The notes: a model not told the origin generated them from the sequence alone. A stretch of 64,000 nt of DNA from Tenacibaculum sp. MAR_2010_89 (GCF_900105985.1 NZ_FNUB01000005.1:372001-436000), one strand, 5' to 3'. Shown: positions 25,882 to 35,822, numbered from the stretch's first letter. Translations and numbers: made by a program.

Positions 25882-28572
25882 ATGAAACGAAGAATTATTT
25901 TAGCACTTACGTGCTTGTTTTTTGTGGGTGCTAATTTCGCCCAAGAAAAAAGAAATTGCCATGCAATGGAAAATCTTGAACACCGTCAATCTCAAGATCC
26001 ATTATTAAAAGAAAGAATGCAAAAAATTGAAGCTTTTACTCAAAAAAGAGTAAAAGAAATGCAAAACACTAAAAACAAAATAGTAGGTAATGTTATTCAA
26101 TTACCAGTAGTAGTACATGTAATTTATAGTAATTCACAAGAAAACATTAGTGTTGCTCAAATCCAATCTCAAATTGATGTTCTTAATGAAGATTTTAGAA
26201 GAACAAATGCTGATAAAACAAATAAGTGGTCTCAAGCTGCTGATACAGAAATAGAGTTTTATTTAGCGAAGGTTGATCCAAATGGAAACCCTACAACAGG
26301 TATTACAAGAAAATCATCTACAAAAACATCATGGGGAACCAGTGATGCAATGAAAAAGTTATCTCAAGGAGGAGTAAATCCTTGGAATACTGCCGAGTAT
26401 TTAAATATGTGGGTATGTAATATTGGTGGAGGAATCCTTGGATATGCACAATTCCCAGGAGGAAGTGCTGCAACTGATGGAGTTGTAATGAGTCCACAAT
26501 ATTTTGGTAGTAAGGATAAAGGTACTGGTTTTTATTTAGCTGCTAAATTCGATAAAGGAAGAACTACCACACACGAAGTAGGACACTTCTTAAACTTACG
26601 CCATATTTGGGGTGATGGAGCATGTGGTACTGATGATTTCGTATCTGATACACCTGAATCTGATGCAGCTAATTATGGATGTGTAACTGGTCATACTTCT
26701 TGTGGTTCTGAAGATATGGTACAAAACTATATGGATTATTCTGATGATGCTTGTATGAATTTATATACAGCAGGTCAAAAGACTAGAATGAGAGCTGTTT
26801 TAGATGCTGGAGGAGTTAGACGTTCGTTAGCATTATCTGATAAAACTGGAGGATCTACCGCTTGTACTGCAACTGTACCAACTGGTGTTAGTACATCTAG
26901 TGTTACTTCTTCTGGAGCGTCAGTTTCTTGGACAGCAGTGTCTGGAGCTACCTATGATGTAAGATACCGTCAAACAGGAACAAGTTCTTGGACTACGAAT
27001 GCAGTAACTGGTACTTCAACTAGTTTAAGTGGGTTATCAGCTTCTACTCAATACGAAGTTCAGGTACGTAGTAAATGTACGTCTGGAAACTCTGCTTATA
27101 GTGCATCAGTAAACTTTACAACACCTGTAGTAACGATATCATATTGTTCATCAAAAGGAAATAGTGTATCAGATGAATATATTCAAAAAGTAGAATTAGG
27201 AAGTATAAGTAATACTTCAACAGGAGGAAATGGATATACAGATCACACTTCTATCTCTACCAATTTAGCAAAAGGAACTTCTCATAGTATTACGATTACG
27301 CCAAAATGGACAGGAACGGTTTACAATGAAGGTTATGGAGTTTTTATTGATTATAATAAAGATGGAGATTTTTCAGATTCAGGCGAAACAGTTTGGACAA
27401 AAGCAGCTTCAAAAGATACATCAGTAAGTGGTTCTTTTACAGTACCATCAGGAGCAAGTGAAGGAGCAACACGAATGAGAGTAATATTACGTTATAATGC
27501 AGTTCCAAGTGCATGTGGATCATACAACTATGGAGAGACAGAAGATTATACAGTAGTGATAGGATCAGCACAAGCAGATACTCAAGCACCAAGTGCACCA
27601 AGTAGTTTAGCTGCTTCAAGTGTTTCACAAACAAGTTTAAGTTTAGGATGGACAGCATCAACTGATAATGTAGGAGTAACAGGCTATGATGTATATAGAG
27701 GATCAACAAAAATAGGATCAACAACAACAGCAACAAGCTATAATGTAACAGGATTAACAGCAAATACAGCATATACTTTTTCAGTAAAAGCAAAAGATGC
27801 AGCCTCAAATGAATCAAGTTCAAGTAATGTTGTAAATGTAACTACTTTATCAAACACAGTATCTTATTGTGCTTCGAAAGGAAACAATATAAATTACGAG
27901 TGGATTGATTATGTATCATTTGGAGGAATGACTAATACTACAGGTGCAAATGGTGGATATGGTGACTTTACATCTAAAACTGCAACTGTAGCACAAGGAA
28001 GTACAAATCAACTAGTGGTAAGTGCAGGCTTTACAAGTACTGCCTATAATGAATATTACTCAATATGGATTGATTACAACCAGAATGGAACTTTTGAGTC
28101 AAGTGAAAAAGTAGCATCAGGAAACTCAACAAGTTCAGGGAATTTATCATACAACGTAAGTGTACCATCAGGAGCTAGTTTAGGAACAACAAGAATGCGT
28201 GTATCTATGAAATGGAACGCAGCTCAAACCGCTTGTGAAGCATTTTCTTATGGTGAAGTTGAAGATTATACGGTAAATATTACTTCAAATGTAAGTAGAG
28301 GTACAATTCTAGATAATGTTGCACCATTAACAAATGAAAATGTTTTGGATTTAATGGCTCATCCAAGTCCTGCAACAAATTTTGTACAAGTAAAATTAGC
28401 TTCAAGAGCTGAAAATTCAACTTACAGAATAACAAATACTATAGGAAGTGTTGTTTTATCTGGTGATTTGAACTCTTCTATTCTTAATGTTTCGAAATTA
28501 AATTCTGGGGTTTATATTCTAGAAGTTAATGATGGTCAAAAATCATTAACAACCAAATTTATTAAAAAGTAA
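25882..28572 (+). CDS. second M43-family secreted metalloprotease (paralogue)
   Basis: The 896-residue protein has the same plan as its upstream neighbour: signal peptide (MKRRIILALTCLFFVGANFAQ), M43 domain with HEVGHFLNLRH (His 231, 235, 241), FN3 (from about 330), GEVED (about 421-562), FN3 (about 565-655), GEVED (about 662-795) and T9SS tail (about 823-896, starting LMAHPSPATNF). The first GEVED is of a different subtype (GNSVSDEYIQKVEL) from that of the upstream gene and is almost identical in DNA to that of the M4 gene downstream. This points to module exchange between neighbours. It is likely secreted by T9SS. Activity is inferred from the intact zinc motif. Confidence 0.95.
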   Translation: MKRRIILALTCLFFVGANFAQEKRNCHAMENLEHRQSQDPLLKERMQKIEAFTQKRVKEMQNTKNKIVGNVIQLPVVVHVIYSNSQENISVAQIQSQIDVLNEDFRRTNADKTNKWSQAADTEIEFYLAKVDPNGNPTTGITRKSSTKTSWGTSDAMKKLSQGGVNPWNTAEYLNMWVCNIGGGILGYAQFPGGSAATDGVVMSPQYFGSKDKGTGFYLAAKFDKGRTTTHEVGHFLNLRHIWGDGACGTDDFVSDTPESDAANYGCVTGHTSCGSEDMVQNYMDYSDDACMNLYTAGQKTRMRAVLDAGGVRRSLALSDKTGGSTACTATVPTGVSTSSVTSSGASVSWTAVSGATYDVRYRQTGTSSWTTNAVTGTSTSLSGLSASTQYEVQVRSKCTSGNSAYSASVNFTTPVVTISYCSSKGNSVSDEYIQKVELGSISNTSTGGNGYTDHTSISTNLAKGTSHSITITPKWTGTVYNEGYGVFIDYNKDGDFSDSGETVWTKAASKDTSVSGSFTVPSGASEGATRMRVILRYNAVPSACGSYNYGETEDYTVVIGSAQADTQAPSAPSSLAASSVSQTSLSLGWTASTDNVGVTGYDVYRGSTKIGSTTTATSYNVTGLTANTAYTFSVKAKDAASNESSSSNVVNVTTLSNTVSYCASKGNNINYEWIDYVSFGGMTNTTGANGGYGDFTSKTATVAQGSTNQLVVSAGFTSTAYNEYYSIWIDYNQNGTFESSEKVASGNSTSSGNLSYNVSVPSGASLGTTRMRVSMKWNAAQTACEAFSYGEVEDYTVNITSNVSRGTILDNVAPLTNENVLDLMAHPSPATNFVQVKLASRAENSTYRITNTIGSVVLSGDLNSSILNVSKLNSGVYILEVNDGQKSLTTKFIKK
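27142..27849 (+). repeat. 708-bp near-identical coding block, copy 1 (GEVED plus FN3)
   Basis: Aligned line by line to 30681-31388, the block shows four differences, all synonymous third-position changes (Thr, Val, Leu, Val codons), about 99.4% identity. Flanking sequence is much less similar. Confidence 0.9.
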
Positions 28573-28587
28573 AAACTAACTACTAAG

Positions 28588-28613
28588 CCCTGAGGTTCTC
28601 TCAGGGTTTTTTT
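28588..28613 (+). terminator. terminator between the second M43 gene and the M4 gene
   Basis: CCCTGAG (28588-28594) pairs with CTCAGGG (28600-28606), followed by seven T. Only 27 bases separate its end from the next ATG, with no visible promoter, so the next gene may depend on readthrough. Confidence 0.85.
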
Positions 28614-28626
28614 ACAATTTTAAATT

Positions 28627-28636
28627 AAACCCATCT
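28627..28636 (+). promoter_or_regulatory. shared leader motif, variant AAACCCATCT
   Basis: One base differs from the copies at 22881, 25869 and 32342. It ends four bases before the ATG at 28641. Confidence 0.45.
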
Positions 28637-28640
28637 AAAA

Positions 28641-31600
28641 ATGAAAAAAAGTTACGTTAAAAACGCAATGTTTTTGGCTTTTTTGTTGCCTGGTGTGTTC
28701 ACTATGAATGCTCAAGATAACACTAAACCAAGACAAATTAAATTTAAAAATTCTTCAAAAATTGCTTTAACTAAAGCTCCAGTTTTAATTAAAGAAAAGC
28801 TTAGATTATCTTCTGAAGATAATTTAATAAAAGTACAATCTAGGCAAGATGAATTAGGTTTTACGCATAATAAATATCAACAAAAATTTAAAGGGATTAA
28901 GGTTGAGTTTGCTACCTACATGGCGCATGCAAAGAATGGGAACTTACAGAGTATGAATGGAGAACTTTATGATGTAAGTAGTGTGAATATAGTTCCAAAA
29001 TTATCTAAAGAAATAGCTTTTAATAGAGCTATAACTCATACAGGTGCTGAAAAATACCTTTGGGATTCTCCTAAAGCAGCAAAAGAAATGGATAATTATA
29101 AAAAGCCAGTGGGAGAATTGTTAATACTTCCAGGAGAAGTTATAGGAAAAGATAAAGCAAGATTGGCATATAAATTTGATATCTATGCAACACAGCCTTT
29201 AAGTAGAGGTCATCTATACATAGATGCTCATACTGGGGAAGTTTTGTTTTTTAATGCAATAATTAAGCATTTAGATGAACATGCACATTCTTCAAAGAAT
29301 TTAGGAACTGTAAATAATAGTATAAAAGATAAAATTATTGAAACTTTAGCTACTGGTAATGCAGCAACTAGGTATAGTGGAACACAGTCTATAACTACCA
29401 GGGTAATTGGTAGTAGTTATGCGTTAAGAGATAATACTAGAGGAAATGGAGTTAACACTTATAATAGTGGAGGTCAACCGAGTTATCCATCAACAAATTT
29501 TACAGATGCTGATAATAATTGGACAGCGGCAGAATTTGATAATGCAGCAAAAGATAATGCAGCTTTAGATGCGCACTGGGGAGCTGAGAAAACATATGAC
29601 TATTTTCAATCTAAACACAATAGAAATAGTTTTAACGGATCTGGAGCAGCAATAAATAGTTATGTACATTACGATAATGTAGCAGGAGGATTAGGTTATG
29701 ATAATGCTTTTTGGAATGGTTCGGTAATGACTTATGGTGATGGATCATCAAATGGAAGTGAAGGAAATGGTAATTTTGATGCTTTAACATCTATTGATGT
29801 TGCAGCTCATGAAATAGGTCACGCTGTTTGTTCAAATACTGCAAACTTAGCTTATCAAAGAGAATCTGGAGGATTAAATGAAGGGTTTTCTGATATTTGG
29901 GGAGCTGCAGTTGAGCATTTTGCAAAAGGAAATGGTAATGATAGTGCACCAAGCGCTTCAGTTTGGTTAATAGGTGATGAAATAGATAGAAGAACTGGCG
30001 CAGTAGCTTTACGTTCTATGAGTAACCCTAATGAAAGAAATCAACCTGATACTTATGGAGGAACTTATTGGAAAGAACCAAATTGTGGAACACCAACACA
30101 ATCAAATGATTATTGTGGTGTACACACAAACTCAGGAGTATTAAATTATTGGTTTTATTTATTAACTGTAGGTGGATCTGGAACAAATGACATTAATAAT
30201 TCATTTAATGTTACAGGTATTGGAATGACTAAAGCAGCTAAAATTTCTTATCGTTTAGAAGTAAATTATTTATCTGCTAATTCTAAATTTGAGGATGCTA
30301 GAAATGGTGCCATATCGGCAGCTACAGATTTATACGGAGCTAATAGTGATGAGGTAAAATCAGTAACTAATGCTTGGCATGCTGTTGGTGTAGGAGATGC
30401 ATTTGTTGAATCTTGTGCATTAGCAGCACCTACTAATTTTGCAGGTTCTAGTATTAATGATAATGGATTTACTTTAACATGGACAGCAGTTACAGGAGCA
30501 AGCTCTTATACAGTAACAGTTAATGGAACAGATAGTACAGTTAATGGAACATCTAAGGTAATTACTGGCTTAACTGCAGGAACAGCTTATGTATGTGTAG
30601 TGAAAGCAAAATGTTCATCAGGAGGAGATGGAGCAGCATCTAATGTTAGTGTAACAACTACTGGAACAGCTCCAGTTAATTATTGTTCATCAAAAGGAAA
30701 TAGTGTATCAGATGAATATATTCAAAAAGTAGAATTAGGAAGTATAAGTAATACTTCAACAGGAGGAAATGGATATACAGATCACACTTCTATCTCTACC
30801 AATTTAGCAAAAGGAACTTCTCATAGTATTACGATTACGCCAAAATGGACAGGAACGGTTTACAATGAAGGTTATGGAGTTTTTATTGATTATAATAAAG
30901 ATGGAGATTTTTCAGATTCAGGCGAAACAGTTTGGACAAAAGCAGCTTCAAAAGATACATCAGTAAGTGGTTCTTTTACAGTACCATCAGGAGCAAGTGA
31001 AGGAGCAACTCGAATGAGAGTTATATTGCGTTATAATGCAGTTCCAAGTGCATGTGGATCATACAACTATGGAGAGACAGAAGATTATACAGTAGTGATA
31101 GGATCAGCACAAGCAGATACTCAAGCACCAAGTGCACCAAGTAGTTTAGCTGCTTCAAGTGTTTCACAAACAAGTTTAAGTTTAGGATGGACAGCATCAA
31201 CTGATAATGTAGGAGTAACAGGCTATGATGTTTATAGAGGATCAACAAAAATAGGATCAACAACAACAGCAACAAGCTATAATGTAACAGGATTAACAGC
31301 AAATACAGCATATACTTTTTCAGTAAAAGCAAAAGATGCAGCCTCAAATGAATCAAGTTCAAGTAATGTTGTAAATGTAACTACTTTAGGAACAGTAGTA
31401 AGCTACTGTACTTCTAAAGGGAATAGAGTTACTTATGAATGGATAGATTATGTATCATTTGGAGGAATGACTAACAGTACTGGAAAAAATGGTGGATATG
31501 GAGATTTCACATCTAAAACGGCAACGGTAGCTCAGGGAAGTACAAATCAACTAGTGGTAAGTGCAGGTTTTAGAAGCACAGCTTATAATGAGTTTTTTAC

Positions 31601-32123
31601 AATATGGATTGATTATAACCAGAATGGAACTTTTGAATCAAGTGAAAAAGTAGCATCAGGAAATTCAACAAGTTCAGGAAATTTATCATACAACGTAAAT
31701 GTACCATCAGGAGCTAGCTTAGGAACAACAAGAATGCGTGTATCAATGAAATACAACGGAGCATCTACAGCATGTGAAACTTTTGCTGATGGGGAAGTTG
31801 AAGATTATACTGTAAATATTACTACAGCTAGTGCTTCAATTATTAATACTTTAACATCAACAATTAAAGCAGATGCTCTTACAAATGAAAGAGTTTTAGA
31901 TTTAATGACATACCCAAATCCAGCTATTAATACTGTTCAAGTTAAGTTTGCTTCAAAAGCAGAAAACATTACTTATAGAATTGTAAATACTATAGGAAGT
32001 GTAGTAAAATCTGGAAGAATAACATCAACAAATTTAGATGTTTCAAGTTTAAATTCTGGAATTTATATGTTAGAAATAAATGATGGTCAAAAACAATTAA
32101 AAACTAAATTGGTAAAAAAGTAA
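28641..32123 (+). CDS. M4-family (thermolysin-like) secreted metalloprotease with FN3, GEVED and T9SS domains
   Basis: The 1160-residue protein has a signal peptide (MKKSYVKNAMFLAFLLPGVFTMNAQ), FTP/PepSY propeptide (about 45-210, with ELGFTHNKYQQKFKGIKVEF), and a peptidase M4 core (about 230-590) with HEIGH at 390-394 and the downstream GGLNEGFSDIWG segment that gives the third zinc ligand. His HTNSGVLNYWFYLL is the C-terminal-domain active-site region. FN3 follows (from about 596), then GEVED (about 681-822), FN3 (about 825-915), GEVED (about 921-1055) and T9SS tail (about 1087-1160). It is an exported endopeptidase activated by loss of the propeptide. Its start lies only 27 bp past a terminator. 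Confidence 0.95.
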   Translation: MKKSYVKNAMFLAFLLPGVFTMNAQDNTKPRQIKFKNSSKIALTKAPVLIKEKLRLSSEDNLIKVQSRQDELGFTHNKYQQKFKGIKVEFATYMAHAKNGNLQSMNGELYDVSSVNIVPKLSKEIAFNRAITHTGAEKYLWDSPKAAKEMDNYKKPVGELLILPGEVIGKDKARLAYKFDIYATQPLSRGHLYIDAHTGEVLFFNAIIKHLDEHAHSSKNLGTVNNSIKDKIIETLATGNAATRYSGTQSITTRVIGSSYALRDNTRGNGVNTYNSGGQPSYPSTNFTDADNNWTAAEFDNAAKDNAALDAHWGAEKTYDYFQSKHNRNSFNGSGAAINSYVHYDNVAGGLGYDNAFWNGSVMTYGDGSSNGSEGNGNFDALTSIDVAAHEIGHAVCSNTANLAYQRESGGLNEGFSDIWGAAVEHFAKGNGNDSAPSASVWLIGDEIDRRTGAVALRSMSNPNERNQPDTYGGTYWKEPNCGTPTQSNDYCGVHTNSGVLNYWFYLLTVGGSGTNDINNSFNVTGIGMTKAAKISYRLEVNYLSANSKFEDARNGAISAATDLYGANSDEVKSVTNAWHAVGVGDAFVESCALAAPTNFAGSSINDNGFTLTWTAVTGASSYTVTVNGTDSTVNGTSKVITGLTAGTAYVCVVKAKCSSGGDGAASNVSVTTTGTAPVNYCSSKGNSVSDEYIQKVELGSISNTSTGGNGYTDHTSISTNLAKGTSHSITITPKWTGTVYNEGYGVFIDYNKDGDFSDSGETVWTKAASKDTSVSGSFTVPSGASEGATRMRVILRYNAVPSACGSYNYGETEDYTVVIGSAQADTQAPSAPSSLAASSVSQTSLSLGWTASTDNVGVTGYDVYRGSTKIGSTTTATSYNVTGLTANTAYTFSVKAKDAASNESSSSNVVNVTTLGTVVSYCTSKGNRVTYEWIDYVSFGGMTNSTGKNGGYGDFTSKTATVAQGSTNQLVVSAGFRSTAYNEFFTIWIDYNQNGTFESSEKVASGNSTSSGNLSYNVNVPSGASLGTTRMRVSMKYNGASTACETFADGEVEDYTVNITTASASIINTLTSTIKADALTNERVLDLMTYPNPAINTVQVKFASKAENITYRIVNTIGSVVKSGRITSTNLDVSSLNSGIYMLEINDGQKQLKTKLVKK
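30681..31388 (+). repeat. 708-bp near-identical coding block, copy 2 (GEVED plus FN3)
   Basis: Partner of 27142-27849, 3539 bp downstream in direct orientation, with four synonymous differences. Recombination between the copies would delete the C-terminal part of the second M43 gene and the catalytic part of the M4 gene. Confidence 0.9.
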
Positions 32124-32155
32124 AAAATTTAAAATAATATTAATTTAATATGAAT

Positions 32156-32182
32156 AAAACCCTGAGTAAAACTCAGGGTTTT
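32156..32182 (+). terminator. terminator after the M4 gene
   Basis: A 12-bp stem (32156-32167 with 32171-32182) with a three-base loop and T-run. The core ACCCTGAGT/ACTCAGGGT resembles those at 28588 and 40235. Confidence 0.92.
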
Positions 32183-32250
32183 TTGTTGTTTTTCAGTAAG
32201 TTATTTAAGGTGTTTTTTAAATTGTTATTTTTTTGTTAAAAAAAAAATTA

Positions 32251-32258
32251 TATATTTG
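32251..32258 (+). promoter_or_regulatory. -7 element of the subtilase gene promoter
   Basis: TATATTTG, within the same 11-base TTATATATTTG as at 22812 and 25732. A TTG at 32233-32235 is present but 15 bp away, a little short for the usual spacing. Confidence 0.6.
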
Positions 32259-32341
32259 GCATTGTTTTAATGAAAAAACTAAGAATTTAAGATTATTTAC
32301 CTTAAATAAATAGTAATAAATTAAAACCAAACACTAAATTA

Positions 32342-32351
32342 AAACCCTTCT
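32342..32351 (+). promoter_or_regulatory. shared leader motif AAACCCTTCT
   Basis: Identical to the copies at 22881 and 25869 and four bases before the ATG at 32356. Confidence 0.5.
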
Positions 32352-32355
32352 AAAA

Positions 32356-35300
32356 ATGAAACACAAGTACTTTAAAAGTCTTGTAGTTACAGGTGCGTTA
32401 ATTGGATTAAGTTTCCAAGCACAACTACAAGCTCAAAACAAAGGTGAGGCTGAAAAAATTCGTAGTAAATACGATTTAACCAAACTAAATGTTATGAAGC
32501 AAAACTTCCAAGAAAATGCTTCAAATGAAAAACAACAAGCTTTACGATTAGCTAAAAAGAACGGCTGGAAAACTCAATTCACAACCAAAGATGGAAGTAT
32601 GGTTGAACTTCAAAGAGTTGTAGACGGAAAGCCAATTTACTACACAACTTTTAACGTTGATGCAGCAAAATCAACGAGAACGAATCACTTACATTCAGGG
32701 GGAACATTAGGATTGAATGTAATGGGTCAAGGTATGACAGCCCATGTTTGGGATGGTGGTTTAGCAAGAACTACCCACCAAGAATATGATGGAGCAGGAG
32801 GAAATAACCGCTTCTCTATTGGTGATGGTACTACAACAAAAAACTTTCACGCCGCTCACGTTACAGGAACTATTATAGCATCTGGAGTACAAGCTAATGC
32901 TAAAGGAATGGCTCCACATGCTAAAGCTGTTGGTTATGATTGGAATAGTGATAAAGCTGAAGCAACAACTGCAGCAGCTAACGGTATGTTAATCTCTAAT
33001 CACTCATACGGTTATAGAGTTAGAAACCCGAATACAGGGCAAGTATTATTACCTCAACATTATTTTGGAGGGTATATAACAGAATCTCGTGCTTGGGATG
33101 AGATAATGTTTAATGCTCCAAATTATTTAATGGTTGTAGCAGCAGGTAACGATGGTAACGATAATACAGCAAATAACAATCCTACTGGAGGTTCTGGTTT
33201 TGATAAATTAACAGGACATTCTACATCTAAGAATAACTTAGTAGTTGCAAATGCACAAGATGCTAATGTTGATGCTAGTGGAAATTTAGTTTCTGTATCT
33301 ATCAATAGTTCAAGTAGTGAAGGGCCAACTGATGATTTTAGAATAAAACCAGATATTACAGGTAATGGTACTGGAGTATATTCTACTTATGAAAGTAGTG
33401 ATACTGCATATAATTCTATTACTGGTACATCAATGGCTTCTCCTAATGTAACAGGTTCATTACTGCTTTTACAACAGCATAATAATAATACACATAGTTC
33501 TTATATGAGAGCTGCAACACTTAAAGGTTTAGCTTTACATACTGCTGATGATGCAGGAGCTTCTGGACCTGATGCAGTTTTTGGTTGGGGATTGTTAAAT
33601 ACTAAAAAGGCAGCTCAAGTAATTACTCAGAAAGGAAATCAATCAAAAATAGAAGAGTTAACATTAACTTCTGGTCAAACATATACAATAACTGTTGATT
33701 CTGATGGAACAAACCCGTTATTAGCATCAATTTCATGGACAGATAGACCAGGTACAGCTAATACAACTGTAAACTCTACTACACCAGTTTTAGTAAATGA
33801 TTTAGATTTAAGAGTTACTAAAGGTGGAACAACTAATTTACCTTATGAATTAACAGGTGCAACTACAAATGCAAAAAGAGATAATAATGTTGATCCTTTT
33901 GAAAGAGTTGATGTTTCTGGAGCTTCAGGAACCTATACTATAACAGTAACTCATAAAGGTTCTTTAACAGGAGGTAGTCAAAATTATTCTTTAATAGTAA
34001 CAGGAATTACAGGTACTCCAGTAGTTTGTAATGCAACAGTACCAACAGGAGTTTCAACAAGTGGAGTTTCTGCAACAGGAGCAACAGTAAACTGGACAGC
34101 AGTTTCTGGAGCAACGTATGATGTTAGATACCGTCAAGTTGGAACTAGCTCATGGACAACAAGCGCAGTATCTGGAACAACAAAAGCCTTAAGTGGATTA
34201 TCAGCTTCTACACAATATGAAGCTCAAGTTCGTAGTAAGTGTTCATCAGGAAACTCTAATTATAGTGCTTCAGTAAACTTTACAACTACAGCAGTACAAA
34301 TAAACTATTGTGCATCTAGTGGAAACACATCATATGCAACAGGAGTTACAAGAGTAGTATTTGGATCTATTGATAAAGCAGATGGACCAGCTAAAAATGT
34401 TGGATATGAAAACTTTACTAATTTAAGTACTACAGTATCTCAATCTTCATCAGTAAACCTTACAGTATCAGTAAATACTGATGGTAATTATAGAGTTGAC
34501 GCAATAGCATGGATTGACTGGAATCAAGATGGAGATTTTGCTGATAGCGGAGAAACATACGATTTAGGAAACATAAGTAATGTATCTAACGGAGCATTAC
34601 CAACTAAAGCAGTAGCAGTTCCAGCAAATGCAAAAGTAGGAGCAACAAGAATGAGAGTTTCAGCAAGGTATAATGCAAACCCAACTTCATGTCAAACAAA
34701 CTTTGATGGAGAAGTAGAAGATTATACAGTAAATGTTCAGGGAGCAGTAGCAGATACTCAAGCACCAAGTGCACCAAGTAGTTTAGTAGCAGCAAGTATA
34801 GCTCAAACAACATTAACATTAAACTGGACAGCTTCAACAGATAATGTAGGGGTAACAGGATATGACGTTTTTAGAGGATCAACAAAAATAGGATCAACTA
34901 CCACTGCAACAAGTTATAACGTAACAGGATTAACAGCAAATACTGCATATTCATTTACAGTAAAAGCAAAAGATGCAGCAGGAAATGTATCATCATCAAG
35001 TAATACTGCAAGTGTTACTACTTTAGGAACTGTAGTGTCGTATTGTGATTCAAAAGGTACACGAGTTACTTACGAGTGGATTGATTATGTATCATTTGGA
35101 GGAATGACTAATACAACTGGAGCAAACGGAGGATATGGAGATTTCACATCTAAAGTTGCTACTGTAACACAAGGAAGTACTAATCAATTAGTAGTAAGTG
35201 CTGGATTTAGAAGTACTGCATACAATGAGTATTTTGTTATTTGGATAGATTACAATGGAGATGGAGACTTTACTGATAGTGGAGAACAGGTAACTTCAGG

Positions 35301-35766
35301 TAATTCAACAAGCTCAGGAAACAGAACAGCAAATATTACAATACCAGGAAATGCAAAATTAGGACAAACAAGAATGCGTGTTTCTATGAAATATAATTCA
35401 GCACCAACATCTTGTGAAGCTAATATTGGAGATGGAGAAGTAGAAGATTATACAGTAAACATTACTGCTTCTAGTGCTAGTTTAACTACATTCTCAGATG
35501 TTACTGTAACAGGAGAGCCTTTCTCTAATCAAAATGTATTAGATTTAATGGCATATCCTAATCCAGCTACAAACTTTGTTCAAGTTAAGTTTGCATCAAA
35601 AGCAGAAAATATGACTTATAGAATTGTAAATACTATAGGAAGTGTTGTAAAATCTGGGCAAATGAAATCTAGAAACTTAGATGTTTCAAACTTGAATTCT
35701 GGAATATATATGTTAGAAGTTAATGATGGTCAAAAATCATTAAAGACTAAGATTGTAAAAAAATAA
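32356..35766 (+). CDS. S8-family (subtilisin-like) secreted serine protease with FN3, GEVED and T9SS domains
   Basis: The 1136-residue protein has a signal peptide (about 1-27), a prodomain, and an S8 catalytic domain (about 115-420): Asp 133 in HVWDGG, His 168 in HAAHVTG, and Ser 359 in GTSMASPN. A jelly-roll pre-peptidase-type domain follows (about 430-552: YTITVDSDGTNPLLASISWTD). Then FN3 (about 559-645), GEVED (about 650-797), FN3 (about 800-892), GEVED (about 896-1035) and T9SS tail (about 1064-1136). The FN3-GEVED-FN3 part is about 97% identical in DNA to that of the first M43 gene. It is an exported protease with all three catalytic residues. Confidence 0.95.
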   Translation: MKHKYFKSLVVTGALIGLSFQAQLQAQNKGEAEKIRSKYDLTKLNVMKQNFQENASNEKQQALRLAKKNGWKTQFTTKDGSMVELQRVVDGKPIYYTTFNVDAAKSTRTNHLHSGGTLGLNVMGQGMTAHVWDGGLARTTHQEYDGAGGNNRFSIGDGTTTKNFHAAHVTGTIIASGVQANAKGMAPHAKAVGYDWNSDKAEATTAAANGMLISNHSYGYRVRNPNTGQVLLPQHYFGGYITESRAWDEIMFNAPNYLMVVAAGNDGNDNTANNNPTGGSGFDKLTGHSTSKNNLVVANAQDANVDASGNLVSVSINSSSSEGPTDDFRIKPDITGNGTGVYSTYESSDTAYNSITGTSMASPNVTGSLLLLQQHNNNTHSSYMRAATLKGLALHTADDAGASGPDAVFGWGLLNTKKAAQVITQKGNQSKIEELTLTSGQTYTITVDSDGTNPLLASISWTDRPGTANTTVNSTTPVLVNDLDLRVTKGGTTNLPYELTGATTNAKRDNNVDPFERVDVSGASGTYTITVTHKGSLTGGSQNYSLIVTGITGTPVVCNATVPTGVSTSGVSATGATVNWTAVSGATYDVRYRQVGTSSWTTSAVSGTTKALSGLSASTQYEAQVRSKCSSGNSNYSASVNFTTTAVQINYCASSGNTSYATGVTRVVFGSIDKADGPAKNVGYENFTNLSTTVSQSSSVNLTVSVNTDGNYRVDAIAWIDWNQDGDFADSGETYDLGNISNVSNGALPTKAVAVPANAKVGATRMRVSARYNANPTSCQTNFDGEVEDYTVNVQGAVADTQAPSAPSSLVAASIAQTTLTLNWTASTDNVGVTGYDVFRGSTKIGSTTTATSYNVTGLTANTAYSFTVKAKDAAGNVSSSSNTASVTTLGTVVSYCDSKGTRVTYEWIDYVSFGGMTNTTGANGGYGDFTSKVATVTQGSTNQLVVSAGFRSTAYNEYFVIWIDYNGDGDFTDSGEQVTSGNSTSSGNRTANITIPGNAKLGQTRMRVSMKYNSAPTSCEANIGDGEVEDYTVNITASSASLTTFSDVTVTGEPFSNQNVLDLMAYPNPATNFVQVKFASKAENMTYRIVNTIGSVVKSGQMKSRNLDVSNLNSGIYMLEVNDGQKSLKTKIVKK
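34030..35035 (+). repeat. about 1-kb coding repeat of the first M43 gene
   Basis: Aligns without gaps, at a constant offset of 10,140 bp, to 23890-24895. Between 24121 and 24895 I count roughly two dozen substitutions, about 97% identity. It covers FN3, GEVED and the second FN3. Confidence 0.85.
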
Positions 35767-35788
35767 TCTACACATTTATTTATAAACA

Positions 35789-35822
35789 AAAAATAGTTAG
35801 GGAGTGATCCCTAGCTATTTTT
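35789..35822 (+). terminator. terminator between the subtilase gene and the beta-propeller gene
   Basis: A 15-bp stem with one G-U pair (35789-35803 with 35808-35822) and a four-base loop ends in a T-run. The next ATG is 20 bases later with no room for a promoter, so the downstream gene may be expressed by readthrough. Confidence 0.88.

Noticed and set aside
27437..27823. Long open minus-strand frames, very rich in leucine, in the GEVED/FN3 gene region (also near 24464, 31021 and 34604)
   Set aside because: They are the mirror of plus-strand codons such as TCA, GCA and ACA in repeated modules, with Leu runs and no start signal; the plus-strand domains fully explain the region.
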